DNA of 64,000 bases from Actinomadura macra NBRC 14102 (GTDB taxonomy: Bacteria > Actinomycetota > Actinomycetes > Streptosporangiales > Streptosporangiaceae), in assembly GCF_001552215.1 (NCBI RefSeq), contig NZ_BCQT01000014.1:124001-188000 (forward strand), in the 5' to 3' direction. Below the pieces are notes generated by a model, which made no database searches, had not been told where the DNA came from, and was given only the letters and a program-made list of their open reading frames with translations. The stretch's first letter is position 1, and every line of letters starts with the position of its first letter. The position numbers and the translations under genes were made by a program. Shown one piece after another: positions 19,471-29,557 of this stretch.

Positions 19471-20196
19471 ATGAAGGGTCGTCCACTCCGCTTCACGCCG
19501 CGCCGTGACGCCGGGCTGCACGCCTACGAGCGTGCCCTGGAGCATGCTGGGTTCAGTCGCGTCGCCGGCGTTGACGAGGCAGGGCGGGGCGCGTGCGCCG
19601 GGCCCATGGTGGTCGGCGCGGTGATCTTGCAAGGAGGGCGCGGCAAGATCGAGGGACTCACCGACTCCAAGCTCCTCACCCCGGCACGGCGCGAGGAGTT
19701 GTACGCCGAGATCACCGAACGCGCTCGCGCATGGAGCGCCGTCGTGATCCCGTGCTACGACATCGACCGGATCGGACTTCACCGTTGCAACATCACCGGG
19801 ATGCGGCGGGCCCTGGCCGCCTTGGACGAGCGACCCACGTACGTGCTGAGCGACGGGTTCCCGGTGCCTGGGCTGGAGGTCCCCGCCCTTGCGATGATCA
19901 AAGGCGACCAGGTCGCGGCCTGCGTAGCCGCCGCGTCCATCGTCGCGAAGGTCACGCGGGACCGCATCATGGTGGAGCTTCACGATCGGTATCCCGCCTA
20001 TGGCTTCGACGTCCATAAGGGTTATGTGACCCGCGCGCACGGTGCGGCGCTGAACGAACACGGACCGTGTGCAGAGCATCGCTTCTCCTACGTCAATGTC
20101 GGACGTGCCTTGCGTAACAATGGAGAGGTGGCCCTGGGGGAGGGAACCGAAGGGGAGGTCCCCGGCGAGGGCCGTACGGAAGGGGCACGAGCGTGA
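19471..20196 (+). CDS. rnhB: Ribonuclease HII
   Basis: A 241-residue metal-dependent nuclease that removes ribonucleotides from DNA. The catalytic DEAGRG motif is at Asp35-Glu36, and KGDQVAACVAAASIVAKVTR and the C-terminal GYVTRAHGAAL block are present. ATG 19471 is chosen; upstream in-frame ATGs (19411) add non-conserved sequence. TACGCT ends 7 nt before this ATG, the spacing of a leaderless promoter -10 element. Its TGA overlaps the GTG of the DUF2469 gene. Confidence 0.93.
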   Translation: MKGRPLRFTPRRDAGLHAYERALEHAGFSRVAGVDEAGRGACAGPMVVGAVILQGGRGKIEGLTDSKLLTPARREELYAEITERARAWSAVVIPCYDIDRIGLHRCNITGMRRALAALDERPTYVLSDGFPVPGLEVPALAMIKGDQVAACVAAASIVAKVTRDRIMVELHDRYPAYGFDVHKGYVTRAHGAALNEHGPCAEHRFSYVNVGRALRNNGEVALGEGTEGEVPGEGRTEGARA

Positions 20197-20507
20197 GCGC
20201 CGAGGATCTCGAGAAGTACGAGACCGAGATGGAGCTGCAGCTCTATCGCGAGTACCGCGATGTCGTCGGGCTTTTCACCTACGTCGTCGAGACCGAGCGC
20301 AGGTTCTACCTCACCAACTCGGTCGACCTCCAGGTGCGCAGCGCTGACAACGGTGAGATCTACTTCGAGGTCACGATGCAGGACGCCTGGGTCTGGGACA
20401 TGTACCGCCCTGCCCGCTTCGTCAAGAACGTGCGTGTCGTGACGTTCAAGGACGTCAACGTCGAAGAACTCGCCAAGAGTGACTTCGAACTCCCCTCGGA
20501 GCAATAG
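20193..20507 (+). CDS. DUF2469 protein
   Basis: A 104-residue acidic protein conserved across actinobacteria, matching the DUF2469 family: it starts SAEDLEKYETEMELQLYREY, with central YFEVTMQDAWVWDMYRPARF and an end near VKNVRVVTFKDVNVEEL. No function is established. The almost invariant coupling to rnhB (here a GTGA overlap) suggests a link to RNase HII or DNA maintenance, but that is inference. The family is a good marker of actinobacterial origin. Confidence 0.92.
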   Translation: MSAEDLEKYETEMELQLYREYRDVVGLFTYVVETERRFYLTNSVDLQVRSADNGEIYFEVTMQDAWVWDMYRPARFVKNVRVVTFKDVNVEELAKSDFELPSEQ

Positions 20508-20604
20508 AACCCACTCTTCCCCCTTCAGCCGTGTGTTTCGCGAGGACGACGGCCTTGCCATCAGCTCTGGCACGCCTCCTCCTCTGGGATGTCGCGTGTG
20601 CTGA

Positions 20605-21744
20605 TCATCGGGGTGCTCTGGCCTGCTTGGTCAGGCGCCAGCCTGCGGGGGAGCGCTCTATGAAGCCGGAAGCCGCCAGGAGCCCGAGCTTGGCGTTGAC
20701 GGTGGCAAGGTCGACGCCGGCCGTGGCGGCCAGCTGAGCCGGACCCGATGAGCCACGGGCGGGGATGGCCTCCAGGACCGAGCGGGTGACCTCCTCCAGC
20801 CGGTCACGGGGGAGGACGGGAGTGTGCGGGGGCGGCGCGAGGTCGGTGCCGATGAGCCCCACGGCTTCGATGATCTCTTCGGGGCGTGTGACCAGGATGG
20901 TGCCCTCCTCGCGGAGCAGCTTGTGGGAGCCGACCGATGTGCGGGACGTGATCGGGCCTGGGACGGCCATGACGACGCGGGCGAGTTTGCGGGCCCAGGA
21001 CGCGGTGTTCAGCGCTCCGCTGCGGGCTTCGGCCTCCACGATGAGACTTCCTCGGGAGAGTGCGGCGATCACGCGGTTGCGCACCAGGAAGCGAAGCCGG
21101 TTCGGAGCGGCGCCCGGGGGAGATTCGCTGACCAGGAGTGAGCGTCGGGCCATTTCGGCGAACAGGCCCCCGTTGGAGGCCGGGTAGGGGACGTCGACGC
21201 CGTTGGCGAGGATCGCGATGGTGGGACCGTCGGCCGCCAGGGCGCCGCGGTGCGCAGCCGCGTCGATGCCCAAGGCGCCGCCTGAGATCACCGTCCAGCC
21301 CTGGTCCGCCAGATCGGCCGCGAGGTCGCAGGCCGCGCGCAGGCCGTAGGGGGACGCGGCGCGGGATCCGACGATGGCGACCGAACGCAGGCACCCGTAC
21401 CGCAGGTCGCCGGGGCCGCGAAGCCACAGCGCGTAGGGCCGGTGGTCGGCGAGGTCGTCGAGTGTGGTGGGCCATTCCGGATCTCCGGGACAGATGAGGC
21501 GACCGCCGAACTGGTCGCAGACGGCCAGGTTCTGGTCGGGGTCGGAGGTGGCGAGCCTGATCCGCCAGTGGTCGAGGCGCTGGAACTCCTTGGCGGTGAC
21601 GTGCAGGCCGTCCGGGAGCCGACCGGTGCGGATGGTTTCGATGGCCTGTTCGGCTTCCGAGTGAGCGATGATGCGATTCAGCAGGGCATCGCCCGGCTCC
21701 GCGATGGCGGTGAGCGCCGCGCGGGCGGCCCGTTCGGCGTTCAT
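20605..21744 (-). CDS. dprA: DNA processing protein DprA
   Basis: A 379-residue DprA/Smf protein, loader of RecA onto incoming single-stranded DNA. The Rossmann core shows GSRAASPYGLRAACDLA, SGGALGIDAAAHRGAL, ILANGVDVPYP, FLVRNRVIAALS and EARSGALNTA, with a C-terminal winged-helix-like end (AQLAATAGVDLATVNAKLG). ATG 21744 overlaps the comM stop (ATGA); a GTG at 21756 is also in frame. Third gene of the yraN-comM-dprA operon, here on the strand opposite to rnhB. Confidence 0.94.
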   Translation of the reverse strand: MNAERAARAALTAIAEPGDALLNRIIAHSEAEQAIETIRTGRLPDGLHVTAKEFQRLDHWRIRLATSDPDQNLAVCDQFGGRLICPGDPEWPTTLDDLADHRPYALWLRGPGDLRYGCLRSVAIVGSRAASPYGLRAACDLAADLADQGWTVISGGALGIDAAAHRGALAADGPTIAILANGVDVPYPASNGGLFAEMARRSLLVSESPPGAAPNRLRFLVRNRVIAALSRGSLIVEAEARSGALNTASWARKLARVVMAVPGPITSRTSVGSHKLLREEGTILVTRPEEIIEAVGLIGTDLAPPPHTPVLPRDRLEEVTRSVLEAIPARGSSGPAQLAATAGVDLATVNAKLGLLAASGFIERSPAGWRLTKQARAPR

Positions 21745-23288
21745 GGGCGGGACCACAGCGCGAGCGCGCCGCCGATGTCGTCCGCGTTGGGTTCGTCATG
21801 ACCGGAGAGGTCCGCGATGGTCCAGGCGACGCGGAGGATGCGGTCGAGACCGCGTGCGCTGAGGCTGCCTCTCAGGAGCGCCTCGTCGGCCGCGTGCATC
21901 GCGTCGGGCCCGGGGGTGAAGCGGCGGCGCATCTCCGGCCCGGGGATCTCGGAGTTGGAGCGCCACGGGGTGCCGGCCAGGCGTTTGAGAGTTCTCTCCC
22001 GGGCCAGCAGGACCCGCTCGGCGACCACCGTGCTGGATTCGGCGAACTCCAGGTCGTACCGGAGTTCGGCCCTGCTGGCCGGGGTCAGTTCGAGCTTGAG
22101 GTCGATCCGGTCGATGAGCGGACCGGAGATCTGCGAGGTGTACTTGCGGCGGAGTCCCGGGGCGCAGGAACAGTCGACCTGTTTGGCCGCCGCGCAGGGG
22201 CACGGGTTGGCGGCGAGCACGAGGGTGAAGCGGGCGGGGAAGGTGGAAGTGCCTTCCGCTCGCGAGATCCGTACCTCGCCTTCCTCAAGGGGCTGCCGGA
22301 GGGCGTCGAGCGTCCCATGCTGGAACTCCGGCGCCTCGTCCAGGAAGAGGATCCCGCGGTGCGCCAGCGAGACGGCGCCCGGCTGGAGCATGCGGCCGGA
22401 ACCGCCGCCGACCATCGAGGCGCGCGTGGCCGTGTGGTGCGGCGCGTAGAACGGCGGCTGAACGATCAGGGGTTGGCCTGGCGGGAGGGTTCCCGCGACG
22501 GAGTGGATCGCGGTGACCTCCAGGGCCGTGTCGGGCTCCAGGGGCGGCATCAGCGTCGGCAGCCGCTCAGCCAGCATCGTCTTCCCGCAGCCCGGGGGGC
22601 CGGAGAAGTACAGGTGGTGTCCGCCCGCCGCGCTGATCTCCAGCGCTCGTCGGGCCTCGGCCTGGCCTCGGACGTCGGCCAGATCGAGGTCTTTCCGTTT
22701 GTCGGGCCGCCGGAGGGCCAGACCGTCTGCGAGAGCGGCGGGGACATCGGGTTCTTCGTCGTCGAGTGGTGGCGGCTCGTCGCGCAGCAGGCACAGGAGC
22801 GCGTGGAGGCTGCCCGCCGAGATCACCTCCACTCCCGGGACGAGTTCGGCTTCGGCGGAGTTCGCTCGCGGCACGACGACCGTCCGGCAACCGGCGTTGG
22901 CGGCCGCGAGGACGGAGGGCAGGACACCGGAGATCGGGCGGAACCGACCGTCGAGCCCGAGTTCGCCGATCAACACGAGCCCCGCGCAGGACCGGGGCGG
23001 AATGGCCTCTGCCGCGGCGAGCAATGCCACCGCGATGGCCACGTCGAAGGTCGACCCCTTCTTCGGCAGGCTCGCGGGGCAGAGCGACACCGTGACGTGT
23101 CTGTTGGGCCAATCCTCTCCCGAATTGAAGATGGCCGCGCGGACGCGGTCGCGCGCCTCGCTGAGGGCGGTGTCGGGCAGGCCGACCAGGTGCAGACCGG
23201 GTACGCCGCTTGTGATGGCGGCTTCCACGTCCACGACGAAGCCGTCCACTCCGACCAGGGACACCGAGCGGGTCTTGGCGAGCGTCAT
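21741..23288 (-). CDS. comM: ComM/YifB-family Mg-chelatase-like AAA ATPase
   Basis: A 515-residue hexameric helicase-like AAA+ protein that in transformable bacteria extends branch migration during recombination. The N-terminal Lon-protease-like domain starts at KTRSVSLVGVDGFVVDVEAA. Walker A is GPPGCGKTMLAERL (~230), Walker B GILFLDEAPEF, followed by the ANPCPC zinc-like cluster and the C-terminal Mg_chelatase C domain (SARGLDRILRVAWTIADL). ATG directly abuts the yraN stop with no gap. Family length is normal. Confidence 0.95.
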   Translation of the reverse strand: MTLAKTRSVSLVGVDGFVVDVEAAITSGVPGLHLVGLPDTALSEARDRVRAAIFNSGEDWPNRHVTVSLCPASLPKKGSTFDVAIAVALLAAAEAIPPRSCAGLVLIGELGLDGRFRPISGVLPSVLAAANAGCRTVVVPRANSAEAELVPGVEVISAGSLHALLCLLRDEPPPLDDEEPDVPAALADGLALRRPDKRKDLDLADVRGQAEARRALEISAAGGHHLYFSGPPGCGKTMLAERLPTLMPPLEPDTALEVTAIHSVAGTLPPGQPLIVQPPFYAPHHTATRASMVGGGSGRMLQPGAVSLAHRGILFLDEAPEFQHGTLDALRQPLEEGEVRISRAEGTSTFPARFTLVLAANPCPCAAAKQVDCSCAPGLRRKYTSQISGPLIDRIDLKLELTPASRAELRYDLEFAESSTVVAERVLLARERTLKRLAGTPWRSNSEIPGPEMRRRFTPGPDAMHAADEALLRGSLSARGLDRILRVAWTIADLSGHDEPNADDIGGALALWSRP

Positions 23289-23642
23289 TCAGCACACCTC
23301 CCGCATGTGGTCGACCGAGAAGCCGTCGCCCTCGGCGACCAGGCCGAGCACGTCGATCCGGACGAGCGTGCCGCTGACGCCGTGGGCCGCCGCCCACCGC
23401 CAAGCGAGCCGCCTTAACCGTGTCGCCTTGATCGGGGTGATCGCGTCGAGTGGGTCGCCGAACCGGGCGGAACTGCGCGTCTTCACCTCGCAGGCGACGT
23501 GTGCCACGCCGTCGTGGGCGACGATGTCGAGCTCGCCTTCGGGACACCGCCAGTTGCGGTCGAGGATCCTCCAGCCGAGCCTTGCGAGGTATGCGGCTGC
23601 GGCGTCCTCACCGCGTCGGCCGAGGTTGATGTGGGTCTTCAT
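23289..23642 (-). CDS. yraN: UPF0102 (YraN-like) nuclease-fold protein
   Basis: A 117-residue protein with the restriction-endonuclease-like core of UPF0102: RGEDAAAAYLARLGW, then GELDIVAHDG and CEVKTRSS, giving the D-x(n)-E-x-K arrangement. Predicted Holliday-junction-type nuclease, unproven. First gene of yraN-comM-dprA on the minus strand. AGGTGAGGACAC precedes the ATG. The 155-bp gap to the divergent xerC contains a 13-bp palindrome AGAACGTCGTTCT (23696-23708). Confidence 0.9.
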   Translation of the reverse strand: MKTHINLGRRGEDAAAAYLARLGWRILDRNWRCPEGELDIVAHDGVAHVACEVKTRSSARFGDPLDAITPIKATRLRRLAWRWAAAHGVSGTLVRIDVLGLVAEGDGFSVDHMREVC

Positions 23643-23797
23643 GTGTCCTCACCTCCGATCTCCGACGGTGCCGGAGCCGTGGACACCCCGGAAGTAGAAC
23701 GTCGTTCTGTGGAAAAGTCGAAGATCATTAGTGCGAATCGGTGTAATCAGGCGCCGGGTGCTTGCTTCGGCACGGTGGTTGCCGCAGCGTGGCGGCT

Positions 23798-24718
23798 GTG
23801 AGCAACCCCTTGGAGGAGGCCGTCGTGGAGTTCGGCCGCCATCTGCGCGCCGAACGCGACGTGTCCCCGCACACCCTGCGGGCGTACCTGGGTGATCTGA
23901 ACGACCTGTGCGCCTATGCCGGCAGCGTCGGCCTGGTCGAGCCGCGGGAACTGGACGTCTCCCTGCTACGCGCCTGGCTCGCCCGTCAGCATGCCCTCGG
24001 CCGTTCCCGTGCGACTCTGGCCCGCCGTACGGCGGCAGTGCGGACGTTCACCCGCCATCTGCATCGACGCGGCCTTCTGGCGAGCGATCCGGGGCTGCTT
24101 CTAGGGACGCCGAAGCGCACACGGGATCTACCTGGGGTGCTCACCCAGAACGACGCTGCTCGGCTTCTGGACGATTTGGACGCTCAAGGCCCGATGGGTC
24201 TTCGGGACTTGGCGGTGCTTGAGGTGCTCTACGGCACCGGCGTCCGTGTCAGTGAACTCTGCGGGCTGGATATCGATGACCTGGACACGAGCCGCCGTAC
24301 TGTCCGCGTGGTCGGCAAGGGGGACAGGGAACGTACTGTCCCCGTGGGGGACCCCGCCGTCCGCGCCGTCCAGGATTGGCTGCGGGCAGGACGGCCCGCC
24401 CTGGCGAACGGGGAAAGCGGACCGGCCCTCTTTCTCGGCGCTCGCGGGGGCCGCCTGCACGCAACGAGTGCCCGAAGGATCGTCCACGCCCGGATCGCCG
24501 AGGTCGGCGAAGTGCCCGACCTGAGCCCGCACGGCCTCCGGCACAGCGCGGCGACCCACCTGCTGGAGGGCGGAGCGGATCTGCGGAGCGTTCAGGAGAT
24601 CCTCGGTCACGCCTCCCTGCAGACCACCCAGCTCTACACACACGTATCAGCTGAGCGGCTCAAGCAAGTCCACCGTCAAGCCCACCCTCGTGGTGTCCAG
24701 GACTCCGGATCGGACTGA
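23798..24718 (+). CDS. xerC: Tyrosine recombinase XerC
   Basis: A 306-residue tyrosine recombinase for chromosome dimer resolution at dif. The SAM-like N-terminal DNA-binding domain (EFGRHLRAERDVSPHTLRAY) and the catalytic domain are complete: Arg150 in GTGVRVSELCGLD, HGLRHSAATHLLEGG (His and Arg near 246-249), LGHASLQTTQLYTHV with the nucleophilic Tyr near 281. GTG 23798 is preferred because it begins at the family N-terminus (SNPLEEAVVEF). XerD is not in this window. The place between dprA and rpsB is typical for actinomycete xerC. Confidence 0.92.
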   Translation: MSNPLEEAVVEFGRHLRAERDVSPHTLRAYLGDLNDLCAYAGSVGLVEPRELDVSLLRAWLARQHALGRSRATLARRTAAVRTFTRHLHRRGLLASDPGLLLGTPKRTRDLPGVLTQNDAARLLDDLDAQGPMGLRDLAVLEVLYGTGVRVSELCGLDIDDLDTSRRTVRVVGKGDRERTVPVGDPAVRAVQDWLRAGRPALANGESGPALFLGARGGRLHATSARRIVHARIAEVGEVPDLSPHGLRHSAATHLLEGGADLRSVQEILGHASLQTTQLYTHVSAERLKQVHRQAHPRGVQDSGSD

Positions 24719-24734
24719 CACCGGATCGGGCTGA

Positions 24735-24757
24735 CACCGCGCCGCCGGAGAGCGGTG
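24735..24757. terminator. Hairpin between convergent xerC and M23 genes
   Basis: CACCGC (24735-24740) pairs with GCGGTG (24752-24757). A second stem, CCCCT/AGGGG at 24777-24792, overlaps the stop of the M23 gene on the other strand. Confidence 0.45.
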
Positions 24758-24784
24758 ATGGAAGCGCTATCAAGCTCCCCTGAG

Positions 24785-25741
24785 TTAAGGGGTGCGGCGC
24801 AGACGGCGTTCCCGCGCCAGGTCTATGACACCTGGTGGTGGACGATGCGGGCGTCGCGGGACGGAGCGGGTTCGGATGCGGCGCCAAGCGAAGGCGATGC
24901 TGCCGGCGAGGGCGAGGCCGGTGAGGGCACCGCCCGTCGCGGTCGTAGCGTTCCGGAGGCTCATCTGCGGTTCTGGGCGGGGCAGCCGAGCGGGTGCCGG
25001 GTGCGGAGACGGCGGGGGCGATGACCAGAAGGGGAGCAGGCGGACCTGGCGTCTGACTAGGTTGAGTGGGTCCAGGTAGAGGCGCGCCTGGAGAAGACCC
25101 CAGTGCAGGCAGGCTGTGCGGCAGTGGAACGGGCCATTCTCCAGCTCACCGATTCGAGCGCCGGCGCGTACCGAACGCCCGACGCGGACGCCGGGATGGA
25201 CGGGAAGATAGGTCGTGCGCAGGGGACCGTGCGTGATCGCGATGACGCCCTGCCCTGCGATACGTCCGGCGTATGAGATCTGGCCCGCGCCGGCTGCGCG
25301 CACGAGTTGCCCGGGACGCGCGGCAAGATCAACCCCACGATGCCCGGCGGCCCATGGAACGGGCGGCGGTGAGAAGGCGCGTAGGACCCGAGGGGCGGGC
25401 GGCCCTAAGGGCCAGCGCCAAGCGACCGATTCAGGCGACGGCGAGCCTGTGACGGGCGAGGGGAGGTGCAGGCCCGGTGCGGGTGCGTTCAGATCCGGCG
25501 TGTGTTGGTTCGAATCATGTGAATGTGTGTTCAACCACGGCACCGGCTTGTTCAGGGTGGGTCTTTGCGTGTTCAGGCTCGGTGCGGGTGCGTTCAGATC
25601 CGGCTCGTTTGTGTTCGAAGCGGGCGCCCGCACGTTCAAGGCGTGGGCCGTCGAGGGCGCCGGATCGAGTGTTCCGGCAGGCTCCAGCGTGGGTGATCCT
25701 GTAGCCATGACGCAGGTGAGCAGGAGTGTGAGCAGGGTCAT
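24785..25741 (-). CDS. Secreted M23 peptidase with N-terminal heptapeptide repeats
   Basis: A 318-residue exported LytM-type protein. The signal peptide (MTLLTLLLTCVMATGSP) is followed by nine tandem heptads of the form L/S-N-x-x-x-P-x (residues 35-97). The M23 domain (~106-230) has the zinc motif GHRGVDLA (His134, Asp138). The HxH motif reads CLHWG, so the usual first histidine is Cys210 and the zinc-binding second one His212 remains; this substitution is frequent in actinomycete members. A hydrophobic helix at ~269-285 near the Arg-rich C-terminus could anchor it. Likely a cell-wall hydrolase or amidase activator. It lies between xerC and rpsB, the usual place for an M23 gene in actinomycetes. 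Confidence 0.88.
   Translation of the reverse strand: MTLLTLLLTCVMATGSPTLEPAGTLDPAPSTAHALNVRAPASNTNEPDLNAPAPSLNTQRPTLNKPVPWLNTHSHDSNQHTPDLNAPAPGLHLPSPVTGSPSPESVAWRWPLGPPAPRVLRAFSPPPVPWAAGHRGVDLAARPGQLVRAAGAGQISYAGRIAGQGVIAITHGPLRTTYLPVHPGVRVGRSVRAGARIGELENGPFHCRTACLHWGLLQARLYLDPLNLVRRQVRLLPFWSSPPPSPHPAPARLPRPEPQMSLRNATTATGGALTGLALAGSIAFAWRRIRTRSVPRRPHRPPPGVIDLARERRLRRTP
25451..25639 (-). repeat. Nine degenerate 21-bp repeats inside the M23 gene
   Basis: The DNA encodes LNVRAPA, SNTNEPD, LNAPAPS, LNTQRPT, LNKPVPW, LNTHSHD, SNQHTPD, LNAPAPG and LHLPSPV in tandem. On the + strand the phased word gttcaggt/gttcagatc recurs every 21 bp. Asn at position 2 and Pro at position 6 are the most constant. 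Confidence 0.85.
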
Positions 25742-25813
25742 GTCCCGCAGCCTGCCCGGTGCGGATGCGGCCCGTCGAGGAGGTCCGCGAACTGTGGATA
25801 ACTGCCGGGACCG

Positions 25814-26138
25814 TTGATTCCCGGCGGCGTCCGAGCCCTGATAATCTGTAGTCGTGCCCGAAAGGACACCGGCCAGGCCAGGCCGTTGCTGATCCCCCGG
25901 TTCGGTGGGTGAGGCGAGAAGCCGTTCCTCGTGAGCGGAAGAGCCGGATCCGGGAAAGTCTCCGGATCACAGCCGCCAGGGGGAGCCCGGCGGCTGATTT
26001 CACGCGTCCGCATGCCACCGCAGACATGGTGGGGCGCTGTCCCTCGGTCCGTCGCCCATGGCGACGGTGGGGCGGAGCCCGGGCGCAGGCAGACAACCAA
26101 ATGTGGCCCGTCAGGGCCAGAGAAGGAGAGCACGGGCA
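25814..26138 (+). promoter_or_regulatory. rpsB promoter region and structured leader
   Basis: The 397-bp gap between the M23 gene and rpsB has no supported gene. GATAAT/TAATCT at 25840-25847 is a plausible -10; TTGATT at 25814 is a weak, too-distant -35. Three hairpins follow within the presumed leader: GATCCGG/CCGGATC (25947-25968), AGCCGCC/GGCGGCT (25971-25995) and CCGTCGCC/GGCGACGG with a 3-nt loop (26049-26067). They may form an autoregulatory S2 leader, which is inference. Confidence 0.45.
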
Positions 26139-27137
26139 ATGGCACCCGTCGTCACCATGCGGCAGCTCCTGGAGAGCGGCGTCCACTTCGGCCACCAGAC
26201 CCGCCGGTGGAACCCGAAGATGAAGCGCTTCATCCTCACCGAGCGCAACGGCATCTACATCATCGACCTGCAGCAGTCGCTGTCCTACATCGACCGCGCC
26301 TTCGAGTTCGTCAAGGCGACCGTCGCGCACGGCGGCACGATCCTGTTCGTCGGTACCAAGAAGCAGGCCCAGGAATCCATCGCCGAGCAGGCCACCCGGG
26401 TCGGCATGCCCTACGTGAACCAGCGCTGGCTGGGCGGCATGCTCACCAACTTCTCCACCGTCCACAAGCGGCTCACCCGGCTCAAGGAGCTGGAGGAGAT
26501 CAACTACGACGACGTGGCCGGTTCCGGGATGACCAAGAAGGAACTGCTCGGCCTGCGCCGTGAGAAGGACAAGCTGGAGCGCACCCTCGGCGGTATCCGC
26601 GACATGGCGAAGGTTCCGAGCGCCATCTGGATCGTGGACACCAAGAAGGAGCACATCGCGGTCAACGAGGCCAAGAAGCTCGGCATCCCGGTCGTCGCGA
26701 TCCTGGACACCAACTGCGACCCCGACGAGGTCGACTACCCCGTCCCCGGCAACGACGACGCCATCCGCAGTGTCAGCCTGCTGACGCGCGTGGTGGCCGA
26801 CTCCGTCGCCGACGGGCTCATCGCCCGCGCCGGCGCGGCCTCCGGCGGGGACGAGAAGCCCGCCGAGGGCGCCGCCTCCGGTGCCGCCGAGCCGCTGGCC
26901 GAGTGGGAGCGGGACCTGCTTGAGGGCAAGCCCGCCGAGGAGGCCGCGGCTCCGGCCGAAGCCCCCGCCGACGAGGCCGCGACCCCGGCCGAGGCTCCGG
27001 CCGAGGCTCCCGTTGAGGCCCCTGCCGCCGAGAGCGCAGACGCCGAGCCCGCTGAGCCCGCTGAGCAGGCCGAGCCGGTCGCGGAGGTCGCCGCCGAGGC
27101 GGGTTCCGAGGCGAAGGCCGAGTCCGAGCAGGCTTGA
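26139..27137 (+). CDS. rpsB: 30S ribosomal protein S2
   Basis: A 332-residue S2. The conserved core ([62 protein letters not shown]) ends near residue 235. It is followed by a ~90-residue acidic Ala/Glu/Pro tail built from PAEAP-type units, typical of high-GC actinobacteria and longer than in E. coli S2 (241). AAGGAG precedes ATG 26139. tsf follows after 83 nt, the universal pair. Confidence 0.97.
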   Translation: MAPVVTMRQLLESGVHFGHQTRRWNPKMKRFILTERNGIYIIDLQQSLSYIDRAFEFVKATVAHGGTILFVGTKKQAQESIAEQATRVGMPYVNQRWLGGMLTNFSTVHKRLTRLKELEEINYDDVAGSGMTKKELLGLRREKDKLERTLGGIRDMAKVPSAIWIVDTKKEHIAVNEAKKLGIPVVAILDTNCDPDEVDYPVPGNDDAIRSVSLLTRVVADSVADGLIARAGAASGGDEKPAEGAASGAAEPLAEWERDLLEGKPAEEAAAPAEAPADEAATPAEAPAEAPVEAPAAESADAEPAEPAEQAEPVAEVAAEAGSEAKAESEQA

Positions 27138-27220
27138 TCCCCCCGGTCCCGGCGGCCCCGCGAGGGACGCCGGGACCGTTGCGGGTCGTACGACCAACGA
27201 CGAGAGAAGCGAAGAGAGCG

Positions 27221-28907
<1,687 letters not shown>

Positions 28908-28999
28908 CCGCAGCCCCGGGCCACAGTGCGCGAGCGTGGCGCGTGACCGCAGTGTGGAACCGCAGTGACCAGGGCCGACCAGATGACATGGGAGTCGCA

Positions 29000-29557
29000 G
29001 TGATCGACGAGACGCTCCTCGAAGCCGAGGAGAAGATGGAGAAGGCGGTCACGGTCGCCAAGGAGGACTTCCAGGCCATCCGTACCGGACGGGTCACCCC
29101 CGCCATGTTCAACAAGATCACGGCGGAGTACTACGGCACGCCGACACCGATCAACCAGCTCGCCTCGTTCACCTTGCCGGAGCCGCGGATGGTCATCGTC
29201 CAGGTTTTCGACAAGTCGTCCATGCAGGCCGTGGAGAAGGCGATCCGCGAGAGCGACCTCGGCGTGAACCCGACCAACGACGGCAACGTCATCCGGGTGG
29301 TCTTCCCCGACCTGTCGGAGGAGCGCCGCAAGGAGTTCATCAAGGTCGCGGGCAGCAAGGCCGAGGACAGCAAGATCTCCATCCGTAACGTCCGCCGGCG
29401 TGCCAAGGACACCCTCGACAAGCTCGCCAAGGACGGTGAGGTGGGCGAGGACGAGGTCCGGCGCGCCGAGAAGGAGCTCGACGACACCACGCACCGGTAC
29501 GTGGCGCAGATCGACGAGCTCCTGGAGCACAAGAAGGCCGAACTGCTCGAGGTTTGA
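29000..29557 (+). CDS. frr: Ribosome recycling factor
   Basis: A 185-residue tRNA-mimic that splits post-termination ribosomes with EF-G. The start is [15 protein letters not shown], then [14 protein letters not shown] and the coiled arm ending [17 protein letters not shown] 29000 gives exactly the canonical 185 residues and has GGGAG 6 nt upstream; an ATG at 28988 would add four residues. Its TGA overlaps the cdsA ATG by one base. Confidence 0.95.
   Translation: MIDETLLEAEEKMEKAVTVAKEDFQAIRTGRVTPAMFNKITAEYYGTPTPINQLASFTLPEPRMVIVQVFDKSSMQAVEKAIRESDLGVNPTNDGNVIRVVFPDLSEERRKEFIKVAGSKAEDSKISIRNVRRRAKDTLDKLAKDGEVGEDEVRRAEKELDDTTHRYVAQIDELLEHKKAELLEV

Noticed and set aside
23696-23708. AGAACGTCGTTCT as a LexA box between yraN and xerC
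   Set aside because: The half-sites GAAC and GTTC are separated by 3 nt instead of 4, so it does not fit the SOS box. It may still be an operator.
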